Below the pieces are notes generated by a model. That model was not told where the DNA came from, did not search any database, and worked only from the letters and a program-made list of their open reading frames with translations. Positions 27,211 through 35,176 of a stretch of DNA of 64,000 nt are shown piece after piece; the stretch's first letter is position 1, and every line of letters starts with the position of its first letter. The translations under genes were made by a program, and so were the position numbers. This stretch comes from AP-15 sp050729795 (GTDB lineage Bacteria; Pseudomonadota; Alphaproteobacteria; ATCC43930; CGMCC-115725): contig JBOHME010000004.1 of NCBI GenBank assembly GCA_050729795.1, positions 1-64,000 of the forward strand, written 5' to 3'.

Positions 27211-28221
27211 ATGACAGCAGCTCCCATCGATGTGGTCGGTATCGGCAACGCCATCGTCGATGTGATCGCGCGCGCCGACGAAGCGTTTCTCGAACGCGAG
27301 GGGCTGGTCAAGGGGACGATGGCGCTGATCGATGCCGAGCGCGCCGAGGCGCTTTATCGGATCATGGGGCCGGGCATCGAATCCTCGGGCGGGTCGGCCG
27401 GCAACACGATGGCGGGGCTGGCTTCGCTCGGCAGCACGGGCGCTTATATCGGCAAGGTGCGCGACGATCTGCTGGGTGAGGTCTATCGCCATGATCTGAC
27501 TGCACAGGGGGTGCGCTTCGAGACACCGGCGGCGACCGCTGGACCCGGCACCGCGCGTTGCCTGATCCTGGTCACCGCGGATGGCCAGCGCACGCTCAAC
27601 ACCTATCTCGGCGCCTGTGCCGGGCTCGGACCCGACGACATCGACGAGGCGGTCATCGGGGCGGCGCAGGTGACCTATCTCGAAGGCTATCTGTTCGACC
27701 CGCCTTTGGCGCAGCAAGCGTTCCGCAAGGCGGCGCAAATCGCCCACGCTGCCGGCCGCAAGGTCGCGCTGTCCTTGTCCGATCCATTCTGCGTTGAGCG
27801 CCATCGCGAGGCATTCCGCGACCTCGTCGATGGTCATATCGATATTTTGCTCGCCAACGAGATCGAGATCTGCTCGCTCTACAGGACCCCGGATTTTTCT
27901 GCCGCGGCGGCCGCAGCGCGTGGGCATGTTGCGATCGCTGCCCTGACCCGCAGCGCCGCCGGCAGCGTGATCCTGGCGGATGGCGACGAGCATCTGGTGG
28001 CAGCGGTGCCGGTCGCCCGTGTCGTCGATACCACCGGCGCAGGCGACCTTTACGCCGCAGGCTTTCTTCATGGCTTGACCCGCGGCTTGGCTCTTCCCAT
28101 CTGCGGGGAGATCGGCGGCCGGTGCGCCGCCGAAGCAATCAGCCATGTCGGCGCCCGCCCGGAGCGCAATCTGGCCGAGCTCGTGGCCGCTGCTGCAGGA
28201 CACGCTCGGCCGGCGCGGTAG
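27211..28221 (+). CDS. Adenosine kinase, PfkB family
   Basis: 336 residues. PfkB signature 1 is present as SSGGSAGNTMAGLASLG and signature 2 as DTTGAGDLYAAGF, in which the Asp of GAGD is the catalytic base. IDVVGIGNAIVDVIARAD near the start and LANEIEICSLY are characteristic of alphaproteobacterial adenosine kinases, which convert adenosine to AMP in purine salvage. The ATG at 27211 begins the conserved domain; the frame is open further upstream. It precedes bipA by 70 bp. Confidence 0.85.
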   Translation: MTAAPIDVVGIGNAIVDVIARADEAFLEREGLVKGTMALIDAERAEALYRIMGPGIESSGGSAGNTMAGLASLGSTGAYIGKVRDDLLGEVYRHDLTAQGVRFETPAATAGPGTARCLILVTADGQRTLNTYLGACAGLGPDDIDEAVIGAAQVTYLEGYLFDPPLAQQAFRKAAQIAHAAGRKVALSLSDPFCVERHREAFRDLVDGHIDILLANEIEICSLYRTPDFSAAAAAARGHVAIAALTRSAAGSVILADGDEHLVAAVPVARVVDTTGAGDLYAAGFLHGLTRGLALPICGEIGGRCAAEAISHVGARPERNLAELVAAAAGHARPAR

Positions 28222-28291
28222 ACCGGCAGCAGCGCAGCTGCGCGACGGCCCCCAACCCGCGCCCTTCGGGGCGCGGTTTCATATTGGACCC

Positions 28292-30118
28292 ATGGATATC
28301 CGCAATATCGCGATCATCGCCCATGTCGATCACGGCAAGACCACGCTGGTCGATGCCATGCTGCGCCAATCGGGGGCCTTTCGTGCCAACCAGCAGGTCG
28401 TTGAACGGGCGCTCGATTCGAACGAGCTCGAACGCGAGCGCGGCATCACGATCCTGGCGAAATGCACCTCGGTCGTGTGGCAGGGCGTCCGCATCAACAT
28501 CGTCGACACCCCGGGCCATGCCGATTTCGGTGGCGAGGTCGAGCGCATCCTGAACATGGTCGATGGTGTTCTGGTGCTGGTCGATGCCGCCGAAGGGCCG
28601 ATGCCGCAGACCAAGTTCGTGCTCGCCAAGGCGTTGCGCCAGGGTCTCGCGCCGATTGTCGTGATCAACAAGATCGACCGCCCCGACGCGCGTGCCGAGG
28701 CGGTGCACAACGAGGTCTTCGACCTGTTCGCGACACTTGACGCGACCGAGGCGCAGCTCGACTTCCCGACCGTCTTCGCCTCGGGCCGCGATGGCTGGGC
28801 GGTGAACGAACTCGCATCGCCGCACCGCGATCTCGCCCCACTGTTCGCGCTGATCCTCGACCATGTGCCGGCGCCGCATGCCGACCCGGCGGCACCCTTT
28901 GCGATGCTGGCGACGACGCTCGATTACGACCCCTATCTCGGCCGGGTGCTGACCGGGCTCATCCATTCCGGGGTGGCGCGGCTCAACATGCCGGTCAAGT
29001 CGCTGGGCCGCGATGGCCATGTCATCGAGCAGGCGCGGCTGACCAAGTTGCAGGCGTTCCGCGGCCTCGACCGCCGCCCGATCGAGGAGGCGGAAGCGGG
29101 TGACATCATCGCCGTCGCCGGGCTGGCGCTGACCACCGTCGCCGATACGATCTGCGCGCCCGAGGTCGAAGAACCGCTGCCGTCGGACCCGATCGATCCA
29201 CCGACCCTGGCGATGACCTTTTCGGTCAACGACAGCCCGCTCGCCGGCCGCGACGGCAGCAAGGTCACCTCGCGCATGATCGGCGAAAGGCTGTTCCGCG
29301 AGGCCGAGGGCAATGTCGCAATCCGGGTCAGAGAGAGCGCACAGAAGGAGGCGTTTGAGGTAGCCGGGCGCGGCGAATTGCAGCTCGGCGTGCTGATCGA
29401 GACGATGCGGCGCGAAGGCTACGAATTGTCGATCTCGCGGCCGCGCGTGCTGTTCCACACCGACCCCGACACCGGCCGTCGATTGGAGCCGATCGAAGAG
29501 GTCGTGATCGATGTGGACGAGGAATTCGCCGGGATCGTCGTCGACAAGATGAGCCGTCGCAAAGCCGAGATGCGGCAGATGCGGCCCTCCGGCGGCGGCA
29601 AATTGCGGCTCGATTTTCTCGGTCCGACGCGCGGGCTGATCGGTTATCAGGGAGAGTTTCTGACCGATACCCGCGGCACCGGGGTCATGAGCCGGCTGTT
29701 TCACGGCTACGTCCCGTACAAGGGGCCGGTCGAGAGCCGGCGCAACGGCGTTCTCATTTCGACCGCCGACGGGGTGGCGGTCGCCTACGCGCTGTGGAAC
29801 CTCGAAGAGCGTGGGCCGATGTTTATCGAGCCGGGGGTGCCGGTCTATGAGGGCATGATCATCGGCGCCCACAGCCGCGGCAACGATCTCGACGTCAACC
29901 CGGCCAAGGCCAAGCACCTGACCAACATCCGCACCACCGCCAAGGACGAAGCGGTGCGGCTGACCCCGCCCATTCAGATGAGCCTCGAGCAGGCGATCGC
30001 CTATATCGGCGACGATGAGCTGGTCGAGGTGACACCGAAATCGATCCGGCTGAGAAAGCGGCTGCTCGACCCGAACGACCGCCGCCGCGCCCAACGCGCC
30101 GCCGCCGCTGCGGAGTAG
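28292..30118 (+). CDS. typA: Ribosome-associated GTPase BipA/TypA
   Basis: 608 residues. The translational GTPase G1 motif AHVDHGKTTL is at residues 10-19, RERGITILAK is switch I and VDTPGHADFGGEV is G3, with NKIDRPDAR as G4. Domain order and the basic tail (KRLLDPNDRRRAQR) match BipA, which assists 50S assembly and stress adaptation. The ATG at 28292 is the family start. Confidence 0.95.
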   Translation: MDIRNIAIIAHVDHGKTTLVDAMLRQSGAFRANQQVVERALDSNELERERGITILAKCTSVVWQGVRINIVDTPGHADFGGEVERILNMVDGVLVLVDAAEGPMPQTKFVLAKALRQGLAPIVVINKIDRPDARAEAVHNEVFDLFATLDATEAQLDFPTVFASGRDGWAVNELASPHRDLAPLFALILDHVPAPHADPAAPFAMLATTLDYDPYLGRVLTGLIHSGVARLNMPVKSLGRDGHVIEQARLTKLQAFRGLDRRPIEEAEAGDIIAVAGLALTTVADTICAPEVEEPLPSDPIDPPTLAMTFSVNDSPLAGRDGSKVTSRMIGERLFREAEGNVAIRVRESAQKEAFEVAGRGELQLGVLIETMRREGYELSISRPRVLFHTDPDTGRRLEPIEEVVIDVDEEFAGIVVDKMSRRKAEMRQMRPSGGGKLRLDFLGPTRGLIGYQGEFLTDTRGTGVMSRLFHGYVPYKGPVESRRNGVLISTADGVAVAYALWNLEERGPMFIEPGVPVYEGMIIGAHSRGNDLDVNPAKAKHLTNIRTTAKDEAVRLTPPIQMSLEQAIAYIGDDELVEVTPKSIRLRKRLLDPNDRRRAQRAAAAAE

Positions 30119-30422
30119 CAGGGGCAGCGAAAACGACCCACTTTTTCGCGGTGAAGCACGATCTGCACTGGCTTACGGCATGGGCCGAGATATTTTGATC
30201 ACCTGCCTTCTATCCGTTAATTGGAGCGATTCATCCCTCAAGCTGGAGATTACCGAAGCCGACTGAACCATGGTTTTCGGCGGCTGGTAGAGATCTCGCT
30301 CCTTGCTGGCCGAACACGAAGCCGCGCTCGATGGCTATCGCAGGTACATTGAATCGCAGGTACATCGAGTTGATCCGAGAACAACAGAAAATATGGCCAG
30401 CCATAGCATCGGTAATGTGACC
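30119..30422. other. Non-coding interval downstream of typA
   Basis: A 304-bp gap of lower GC without a supported gene. It holds an exact-type 16-bp duplication at 30337-30368. A short frame around 30303-30420 reads like the end of an unidentified protein (LLAEHEAALDGYRRYIESQ) and may be a gene remnant. No terminator with a T-run was recognised. Confidence 0.4.
30337..30368. repeat. 16-bp tandem duplication
   Basis: atcgcaggtacattga is immediately repeated with one base change. Its length is not a multiple of three and it lies in apparently non-coding DNA. Confidence 0.75.
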
Positions 30423-30737
30423 TCAGATCCCGCTCTCGATCCGGCGCGCGATCCATTGATTGAGGCTCATGCCTTCGGCTTGGGCGCGCAGCGCGGCGCG
30501 TCGGTGCGCTTCTGGGCTCACGCGAAGCAGGATCTTGCCACTGTGCGGCCGGTCGGGCGGCTCGCCGCGCGCGGCGCAAAAGGCAAGGTAATCGTCAACG
30601 CTGTCGCGAAAGGCCTGTTCGACTTCGACAAAGGTGGCACCCTCGAAGGTGATCACATCGCGCAGCCCGGTGATCCGGCCGACAAACACGCCGTCGTCGG
30701 CCTCGATCGATCCGATGTAACCCTTGTATTCGAGCAT
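30423..30737 (-). CDS. hicB: HicB-family antitoxin
   Basis: 104 residues. The N-terminal HicB fold is visible as YKGYIGSIEADDGVFVGRI, then FEGATFVEVEQAFRDSVDDYL. The C-terminal 40 residues (GKILLRVSPEAHRRAALRAQ, then GMSLNQWIARRI) form a ribbon-helix-helix domain that would bind the operator. It lies 4 bp downstream of hicA, consistent with one transcript in toxin-first order, the usual hicAB arrangement. Confidence 0.88.
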   Translation of the reverse strand: MLEYKGYIGSIEADDGVFVGRITGLRDVITFEGATFVEVEQAFRDSVDDYLAFCAARGEPPDRPHSGKILLRVSPEAHRRAALRAQAEGMSLNQWIARRIESGI

Positions 30738-30741
30738 GCTG

Positions 30742-31005
30742 CTACTCTCGATCCGGTGTCACGCCAGCCGCAGCGAGGAAATCCCGTACGGCCCGGACCA
30801 GGCTGCGCTTGGCCTCGGGACTTGGATGCGGCCGATGGAACACGGCGCGCACCCCCGCCAACGCGACCCGAACCCGGCTTCCGGCACCCTCGCTGATCTC
30901 GGCTCCAGCGGCCCGGAGCAGCGCCTCGACCTCGCTCCATCGGATGTCGGCTGGCGCCGGGTCGCAAAAGACCCGGGTCAGGGTACGGCGATGACGGCCA
31001 TGCAT
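30742..31005 (-). CDS. hicA: HicA-family toxin
   Basis: 87 residues. The segment DIRWSEVEALLRAAGAEISE followed by GAGSRVRVALAGVRAVFHRP and a final VRDFLAAAGV matches the long HicA variant that pairs with RHH-type HicB. HicA proteins have a double-stranded-RNA-binding-like fold and cleave mRNA. In the classical E. coli type the catalytic His follows the Gly-Ser turn; here the turn is GSRVRV without His, and the only nearby histidines are in FHRPHP. The frame runs on upstream past 31005, but the ATG there sits at the expected distance from the operator. Confidence 0.82.
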   Translation of the reverse strand: MHGRHRRTLTRVFCDPAPADIRWSEVEALLRAAGAEISEGAGSRVRVALAGVRAVFHRPHPSPEAKRSLVRAVRDFLAAAGVTPDRE

Positions 31006-31012
31006 GCTTATA

Positions 31013-31033
31013 TGATATCGTAAATAGATATCA
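31013..31033. promoter_or_regulatory. Palindromic operator upstream of hicAB
   Basis: A perfect 7-bp inverted repeat, tgatatc, 7-bp spacer, gatatca, lies 8 bp upstream of the hicA start. It is AT-rich in GC-rich surroundings and overlaps the likely -10 region (catata on the minus strand). This fits autorepression by the HicB RHH domain; the binding itself is inferred. Confidence 0.6.
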
Positions 31034-31197
31034 CAAGCCCAGCGGTACCGGTTCCGACAACCCGGGTTTATCTTTGCAGGCACGTTCGCTATAGTCCCGC
31101 TACTCCCGGGAACGGGGGCGAAGCTTCCCCGGCCCCGCTGCCTGCGAGAGCGACGGCACGATCGGGACAATAGCACCGCGAAACGGATCGAGATCGC

Positions 31198-31815
31198 ATG
31201 AGCAGCAAGCGCACGGAACCGAAATACAAGATCAACCGCCGGCTCGGGATCAATCTTTGGGGCCGGCCGAAAAGCCCGCTCAACCGCCGCGAATACGGTC
31301 CGGGCCAGCACGGCCAGCGGCGCAAGAAGCCGTCGGATTTCGGGACTCAGCTCGCTGCCAAGCAGAAGCTCAAAGGCTATTACGCCAATCTCGGCGAGCG
31401 CCAGTTCCGTCGGCTCTACGAGGAGGCGGTGCGTCGCCGCGGCGACACCGGTGACAATCTGATTGAGTTGCTGGAGCGCCGGCTCGATGCGGTCGTCTAT
31501 CGGATGAAGCTGGTGCCGACCCCCTTTGCCGCGCGCCAACTCGTCAATCACGGGCACGTCCGGGTCAACAACCGGCGGGTGACGATCCCGTCCTATTCGG
31601 TGCGCGACGGCGACGAAATCGAGCTCGGAGCCAAGGCCAAGGCGATGGTGCTGGTGCTCGAAGCGGCAAAATCGGGCGAGCGCGACGTCCCCGACTATGT
31701 CGAGATCGACCACGACCGGATGAAGGGCCGCTTTATCCGCGCGCCCAAGCCGACCGACGTGCCTTATCCGGTGTCGATGGAGCCCAACCTCGTTATCGAG
31801 TTCTACTCGCGCTGA
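31198..31815 (+). CDS. rpsD: 30S ribosomal protein S4
   Basis: 205 residues, a primary 16S rRNA-binding protein that nucleates 30S assembly. The N-terminus (SKRTEPKYKINRRLG, then REYGPGQHGQRRKKPSDFG) is the alphaproteobacterial form. The S4 RNA-binding domain follows (RLDAVVYRMKLVPTPFAARQ, with VNHGHVRVNN). It stands alone, away from the ribosomal protein clusters. A TATAGT -10-like hexamer at 31090-31095 is the best promoter candidate, with a poor -35. Confidence 0.97.
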   Translation: MSSKRTEPKYKINRRLGINLWGRPKSPLNRREYGPGQHGQRRKKPSDFGTQLAAKQKLKGYYANLGERQFRRLYEEAVRRRGDTGDNLIELLERRLDAVVYRMKLVPTPFAARQLVNHGHVRVNNRRVTIPSYSVRDGDEIELGAKAKAMVLVLEAAKSGERDVPDYVEIDHDRMKGRFIRAPKPTDVPYPVSMEPNLVIEFYSR

Positions 31816-31836
31816 ATCGCGTTCTACTCGCGCTGA
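31800..31836. repeat. Duplication of the rpsD stop region
   Basis: gttctactcgcgctga, which encodes the last residues and the stop of S4, is repeated exactly after a 5-bp spacer (21-bp period). The second copy lies just outside the gene. Confidence 0.9.
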
Positions 31837-32013
31837 GCGCGTCGGCGCTGCCATCGGGTCGGATCGGCCCGCCGCTTGCGGGCAGGCCGCGGCCTGCTGC
31901 GCCACCGGGATCGGGTTTCCCGGCACGCCTCTCGTGCGGCTGGTGCGGAGGCTGTGCGCGGGCGCCGGGGCCGGTGCCCCCAGCCGACGCCGTGATCGAA
32001 CGGGACAGTTGCG

Positions 32014-33306
32014 ATGCTGATTGTGCCGATCATCGTCGTCTTTCTGCTGATCCTGCTCAACGGCGTGTTCGCAATGGCCGAGATCGCGCTGGTTTCGGCG
32101 CGAACGGCGCGGTTGAAGGCGCTTGCCGACAGCGGAAATCCCGGCGCGACGGCGGCACTCGAATTGAAATCCGACCCCTCGCGGCTCTTATCCACGGTGC
32201 AGATCGGGATCACCGTGATCGCGGTGCTGTCCGGAACCTTCGGCCAGGCGACGCTGGGTGAGCGTCTGCAGGCGCTGATCGAAAGCAACCCGGGGCTGGT
32301 CGGCCGCTACGCGCACGCGATCAGCATCGCGGTCGTGGTCATCGCCATCTCCTACCTGTCGCTGATCCTCGGCGAGCTGGTGCCAAAGCGCATCGCGCTC
32401 GTCCATCCTGAGCGCATCGCCGCGGCGATGGCGCGGCTGATGCGGGCGATGGCGCGGTTCGGCACCCCGGTGGAGTGGTTCCTCGGCGCCTCGAGCGATC
32501 TCGTGCTGCGTCTGCTGCCGCTGCGCGGCGAGGGGGTGGCACCGGTGACCGACGAAGAGATCAGCTTCATGCTGCGCGAGGGGACGGCGACCGGCCACAT
32601 TCCGCGGGCCGAGACCGAGATCGTCGAGATGGCGCTGCGCCTCGGCGACCGCCGGGTCAGCGCGGTGATGACGCCGCGCACCCAGATCGAATGGCTCGAT
32701 CTCGATGATCCGGAAGAGGAAAATCGGGCGAAGCTCCGCGCCAGCGCGCATTCGCGCTTCCCGGTCGTGCAGGGCGGCTCGCAGCAGGTGATCGGCATCG
32801 TCCGCGCCAAGGATCTGCTCGCCGCCTGCCTCGTCGGGCAGCCTTTCGATGTGCCCACGGCGATGCGCGCGCCGCTCTATCTGCCAAACACGGTCACCTT
32901 GCTGCGCGCCCTCGAAGTGTTCAAGAGCTCGGGTGAGCCGATGGCGCTGGTCGTGGACGAATACGGCGACCTCGAAGGGCTCGTCGCCCTTAACGACATG
33001 CTGGAGGCGCTGGTCGGCGACATCGACGCCGACCGCCAGGTCATCAGCCGCGACGACGGCACCTTTCTGATCGACGGCATGCTCGGGCTCGACGAATTGA
33101 AGCAGGTGCTGGGTGTGTCGCACCTGCCGGGCGAGGACGCCGATTTCCACACGCTCGGCGGCTATCTGATGGCGCGGCTCAATCGCGTGCCGATGGTCGC
33201 CGACCGCCTGACCGCCGACGGCTTCCAGTTCGAAGTCGTCGAGATGGATGGCCGCCGGGTCGACCGGGTGCTGATCTCACCGGTCGCGGCAAAGGCGCGG
33301 CGATGA
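32014..33306 (+). CDS. CNNM/CBS-domain membrane protein (HlyC/CorC family)
   Basis: 430 residues. An N-terminal CNNM (DUF21) transmembrane domain with NGVFAMAEIALVSAR and ILGELVPKRIAL is followed by two CBS domains (about residues 205-325, including VMTPRTQIEWLD and MALVVDEYGDLEGLVALNDM) and a C-terminal CorC/HlyC domain. The family is linked to Mg2+ or Co2+ efflux and tolerance; the haemolysin name is historical. The 198 bp between rpsD and this gene contains the rpsD tail duplication and no other gene. Confidence 0.88.
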   Translation: MLIVPIIVVFLLILLNGVFAMAEIALVSARTARLKALADSGNPGATAALELKSDPSRLLSTVQIGITVIAVLSGTFGQATLGERLQALIESNPGLVGRYAHAISIAVVVIAISYLSLILGELVPKRIALVHPERIAAAMARLMRAMARFGTPVEWFLGASSDLVLRLLPLRGEGVAPVTDEEISFMLREGTATGHIPRAETEIVEMALRLGDRRVSAVMTPRTQIEWLDLDDPEEENRAKLRASAHSRFPVVQGGSQQVIGIVRAKDLLAACLVGQPFDVPTAMRAPLYLPNTVTLLRALEVFKSSGEPMALVVDEYGDLEGLVALNDMLEALVGDIDADRQVISRDDGTFLIDGMLGLDELKQVLGVSHLPGEDADFHTLGGYLMARLNRVPMVADRLTADGFQFEVVEMDGRRVDRVLISPVAAKARR

Positions 33307-33384
33307 CGCCGCGGCGGCTGGCATGCTGATGGTCGCTCTCGACACCACCCCGGCGGCGATGCGCCTTTTGCCGGTGGTGTACCC

Positions 33385-33921
33385 GTGACGATCCCTGCTG
33401 CCCAGATCGCGCTCGCCCGGATCGCGCTCGCCCGGATCGCGCTCGTCCGGCCCGCGCTCTCTGTGCTGTGGGAGCGGGCGGCGCTGTGGCGAGCGCTCGC
33501 CGCCGGGCTCGCGGCGCTGACGCTTGGCTTGCTGGTCGCGGCCCTGGTCGCGCGTCCGGCACCGGATTTTGCCGAGCACCGGGTGATCGCGGTGTTGCGG
33601 GATGCCGGCCATCACCAGCTCTGGACGATCCGGCTCGCCTCTCGGGCGCATCAGATCGCGATCGACAGCCTGGCGCCGCCGTCATCGCCGCCGGGCCGGG
33701 TGTACCAGCTCTGGCTGGCCCACCCCGGCGCCGCGGTGCCACGCCCGCTCGGTCTGTTGCCGCAGACCGGTCAGAAGGTGATCGCCGAAACCCCAGCGAA
33801 TAGCCGTCTGCTGAACCAGCCCGGCGAGCTTTTGGTCACACTCGAAGCCACGGGCGGCTCGCAACGGCCCGGTCCGAGCGGATCGGTGCAGTTCCACGCT
33901 CGGCTCCTCAATCCGGGTTGA
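33385..33921 (+). CDS. RskA-like anti-sigma factor C-terminal domain, lacking the zinc-finger N-terminus
   Basis: 178 residues. One membrane helix (about 37-55, ALAAGLAALTLGLLVAALVA) is followed by the RskA C-terminal domain, seen in GRVYQLWLAHPGAAVPRP and GELLVTLEATGGSQRPGPSG. Normal anti-sigma-K proteins carry about 90 residues ahead of the helix that bind the sigma factor; here there are only about 35, largely a threefold repeat of IALAR from a 15-bp DNA repeat. No ECF sigma gene is adjacent. This is probably a truncated gene, or a protein that has lost sigma binding. The start GTG at 33385 is uncertain. Confidence 0.65.
   Translation: MTIPAAQIALARIALARIALVRPALSVLWERAALWRALAAGLAALTLGLLVAALVARPAPDFAEHRVIAVLRDAGHHQLWTIRLASRAHQIAIDSLAPPSSPPGRVYQLWLAHPGAAVPRPLGLLPQTGQKVIAETPANSRLLNQPGELLVTLEATGGSQRPGPSGSVQFHARLLNPG
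33406..33450. repeat. 15-bp tandem repeat in the RskA-like gene
   Basis: Three copies of atcgcgctcgcccgg at 33406, 33421 and 33436; the last has one change. They encode repeats of IALAR/IALVR just after the start codon. Confidence 0.9.
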
Positions 33922-34113
33922 ACTCTGGCGGCCGCCGCGGCGATCCGGCGATGCTGTGCGATATTCACATTTTTTGAGGATGAGTCGGCAGTTTGTGGGC
34001 TTAGGATCCCGCAAACACCGCGCGGATGGCGCCGCTGCGCAGTGTCGATATCGGGTCGACCGGCAGCGCCGCTCGCCCTATAGTGGCTCGGCAGAGGACG
34101 GGGAATCGCGAAT

Positions 34114-34683
34114 TTGCGGCAAAACCACAACGCCCCGTCGGTCGCCGTGGTCATGGGCGTCTCCGGCGCCGGCAAGACCGCGGTCGGGGAGCGCTTGGCG
34201 CACCGGCTCGGTTGGGAATTCGCGGAGGGGGACAGTTTTCATCCCCCGGAGAACGTGGCAAAGATGCAGAGCGGACACCCGCTCGACGACGCCGACCGGG
34301 CGCCGTGGCTGGCGGCGATTGCTGCGGTGATCGACGCATGGCGGGCGCGCGACAGCTGCGGCGTCGTCACCTGCTCGGCGCTGAAACGCGCGTACCGGGA
34401 GCGGATCATCGATGGCCGCAGCGGTGTCCGCCTCGTTTATCTCGAGGGCTCGCGCCAGCTGATCGGCGCTCGTCTCTCCGCCCGTCGCGGCCACTTTATG
34501 CCGGCGAGCCTGCTCGACAGTCAGTTCGCGGCTCTCGAACCGCCGGGGCCGGACGAGAACCCGATCACTGTTTCGGTCGATCTGCCGATCAAGCGGAATG
34601 TCGAGCGGCTCGCCACTGTTCTTTCGGCAGCGGCGCCGCCCGGCTCGGCAGCCCCCGCGATGCCGCAGACGGAGACGAGATGA
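34114..34683 (+). CDS. gntK: Gluconokinase
   Basis: 189 residues. The protein phosphorylates gluconate to 6-phosphogluconate and feeds the pentose phosphate genes that follow. The P-loop is GVSGAGKTAVGERLA (residues 15-29); EGDSFHPPENVAKM and GHPLDDADRAPWL are gluconokinase-specific substrate motifs. The start is a TTG at 34114; GTG at 34147 is possible but would leave almost nothing before the P-loop. The stop overlaps the ATG of the transketolase remnant (ATGA), showing translational coupling of the ancestral operon. Confidence 0.9.
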   Translation: MRQNHNAPSVAVVMGVSGAGKTAVGERLAHRLGWEFAEGDSFHPPENVAKMQSGHPLDDADRAPWLAAIAAVIDAWRARDSCGVVTCSALKRAYRERIIDGRSGVRLVYLEGSRQLIGARLSARRGHFMPASLLDSQFAALEPPGPDENPITVSVDLPIKRNVERLATVLSAAAPPGSAAPAMPQTETR

Positions 34684-35171
34684 CAGCGCCATCGGGCTCG
34701 ATCGACGACATCTGCGTCAACACGACTCTACACCTTGTGGCAGGAGGTCTTGCGCTTTGCCCCGGCCGCTCCGATCTGGCCGAACCGCGACCGCTTTGTG
34801 CGGTCTTCGGGACACGCCTCGACCCTGCTCTATTCGCGGCTGCATCTGACCGGCATCACCGCGGTCGCCCCGCAATACGAACGGCTCGGTACGCCGGCCG
34901 TGTCGCTCGACGACCTCGGGCACTTCCATTGTTTGAGCAGCAGGATGAGGCTTACCGGGATACGGTGCTGCCGCCCTCGGTGACCCGCCGTGTCGCGATC
35001 GAGCGGGCCGCGACGCTCGGCTGGGAATGCTGCACGGGGTTGCGCGGCCCGATCTTCGGCATGCGCGCGTTCGGCGCGTCGGCACCGCTGCAGGAACTGC
35101 TCGTCAAATCTGGTTTTACACCAGAGCACGTCTATGCGGCTGCCCGCGAGCAGCTCGCCCGCAAGGAGTAA
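34680..35171 (+). pseudogene. tkt: Transketolase remnant with two internal deletions
   Basis: An intact transketolase has about 660-700 codons; only 164 remain. The start MTAPSGSIDDICVNT (34680-34725) is that of transketolase. A second block in the +1 frame (34726-34926) reads LYTLWQEVLRFAPAAPIWPN, DRFVRSSGHASTLLYS and YERLGTPAVSLDDL, from the N-terminal third. From 34926, back in the first frame, come LFEQQDEAYRDTVLPPSVTR and SGFTPEHVYAAAREQL, the extreme C-terminus. The thiamine-binding core is absent. The first frame is open from start to stop, and the last codons carry the Shine-Dalgarno (aaggag) of tal-pgi. Confidence 0.9.
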
Positions 35172-35176
35172 CGGCG

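Noticed and set aside
28139..30094. 651-codon open frame on the minus strand opposite typA
   Set aside because: It is antisense to a certain gene along its whole length, rich in Arg/His/Asp/Gln as expected from high-GC antisense frames, and has no recognisable motif.
30303..30896. Plus-strand frame of 197 codons across hicB
   Set aside because: Mostly antisense to hicB and hicA; only its first 30 or so codons might be a gene remnant, too little to name.
31066..31095. rpsD promoter with TATAGT at 31090
   Set aside because: The -10 is good, but no -35 closer than three matching bases lies at 16-18 bp spacing, so it is mentioned only in the gene entry.
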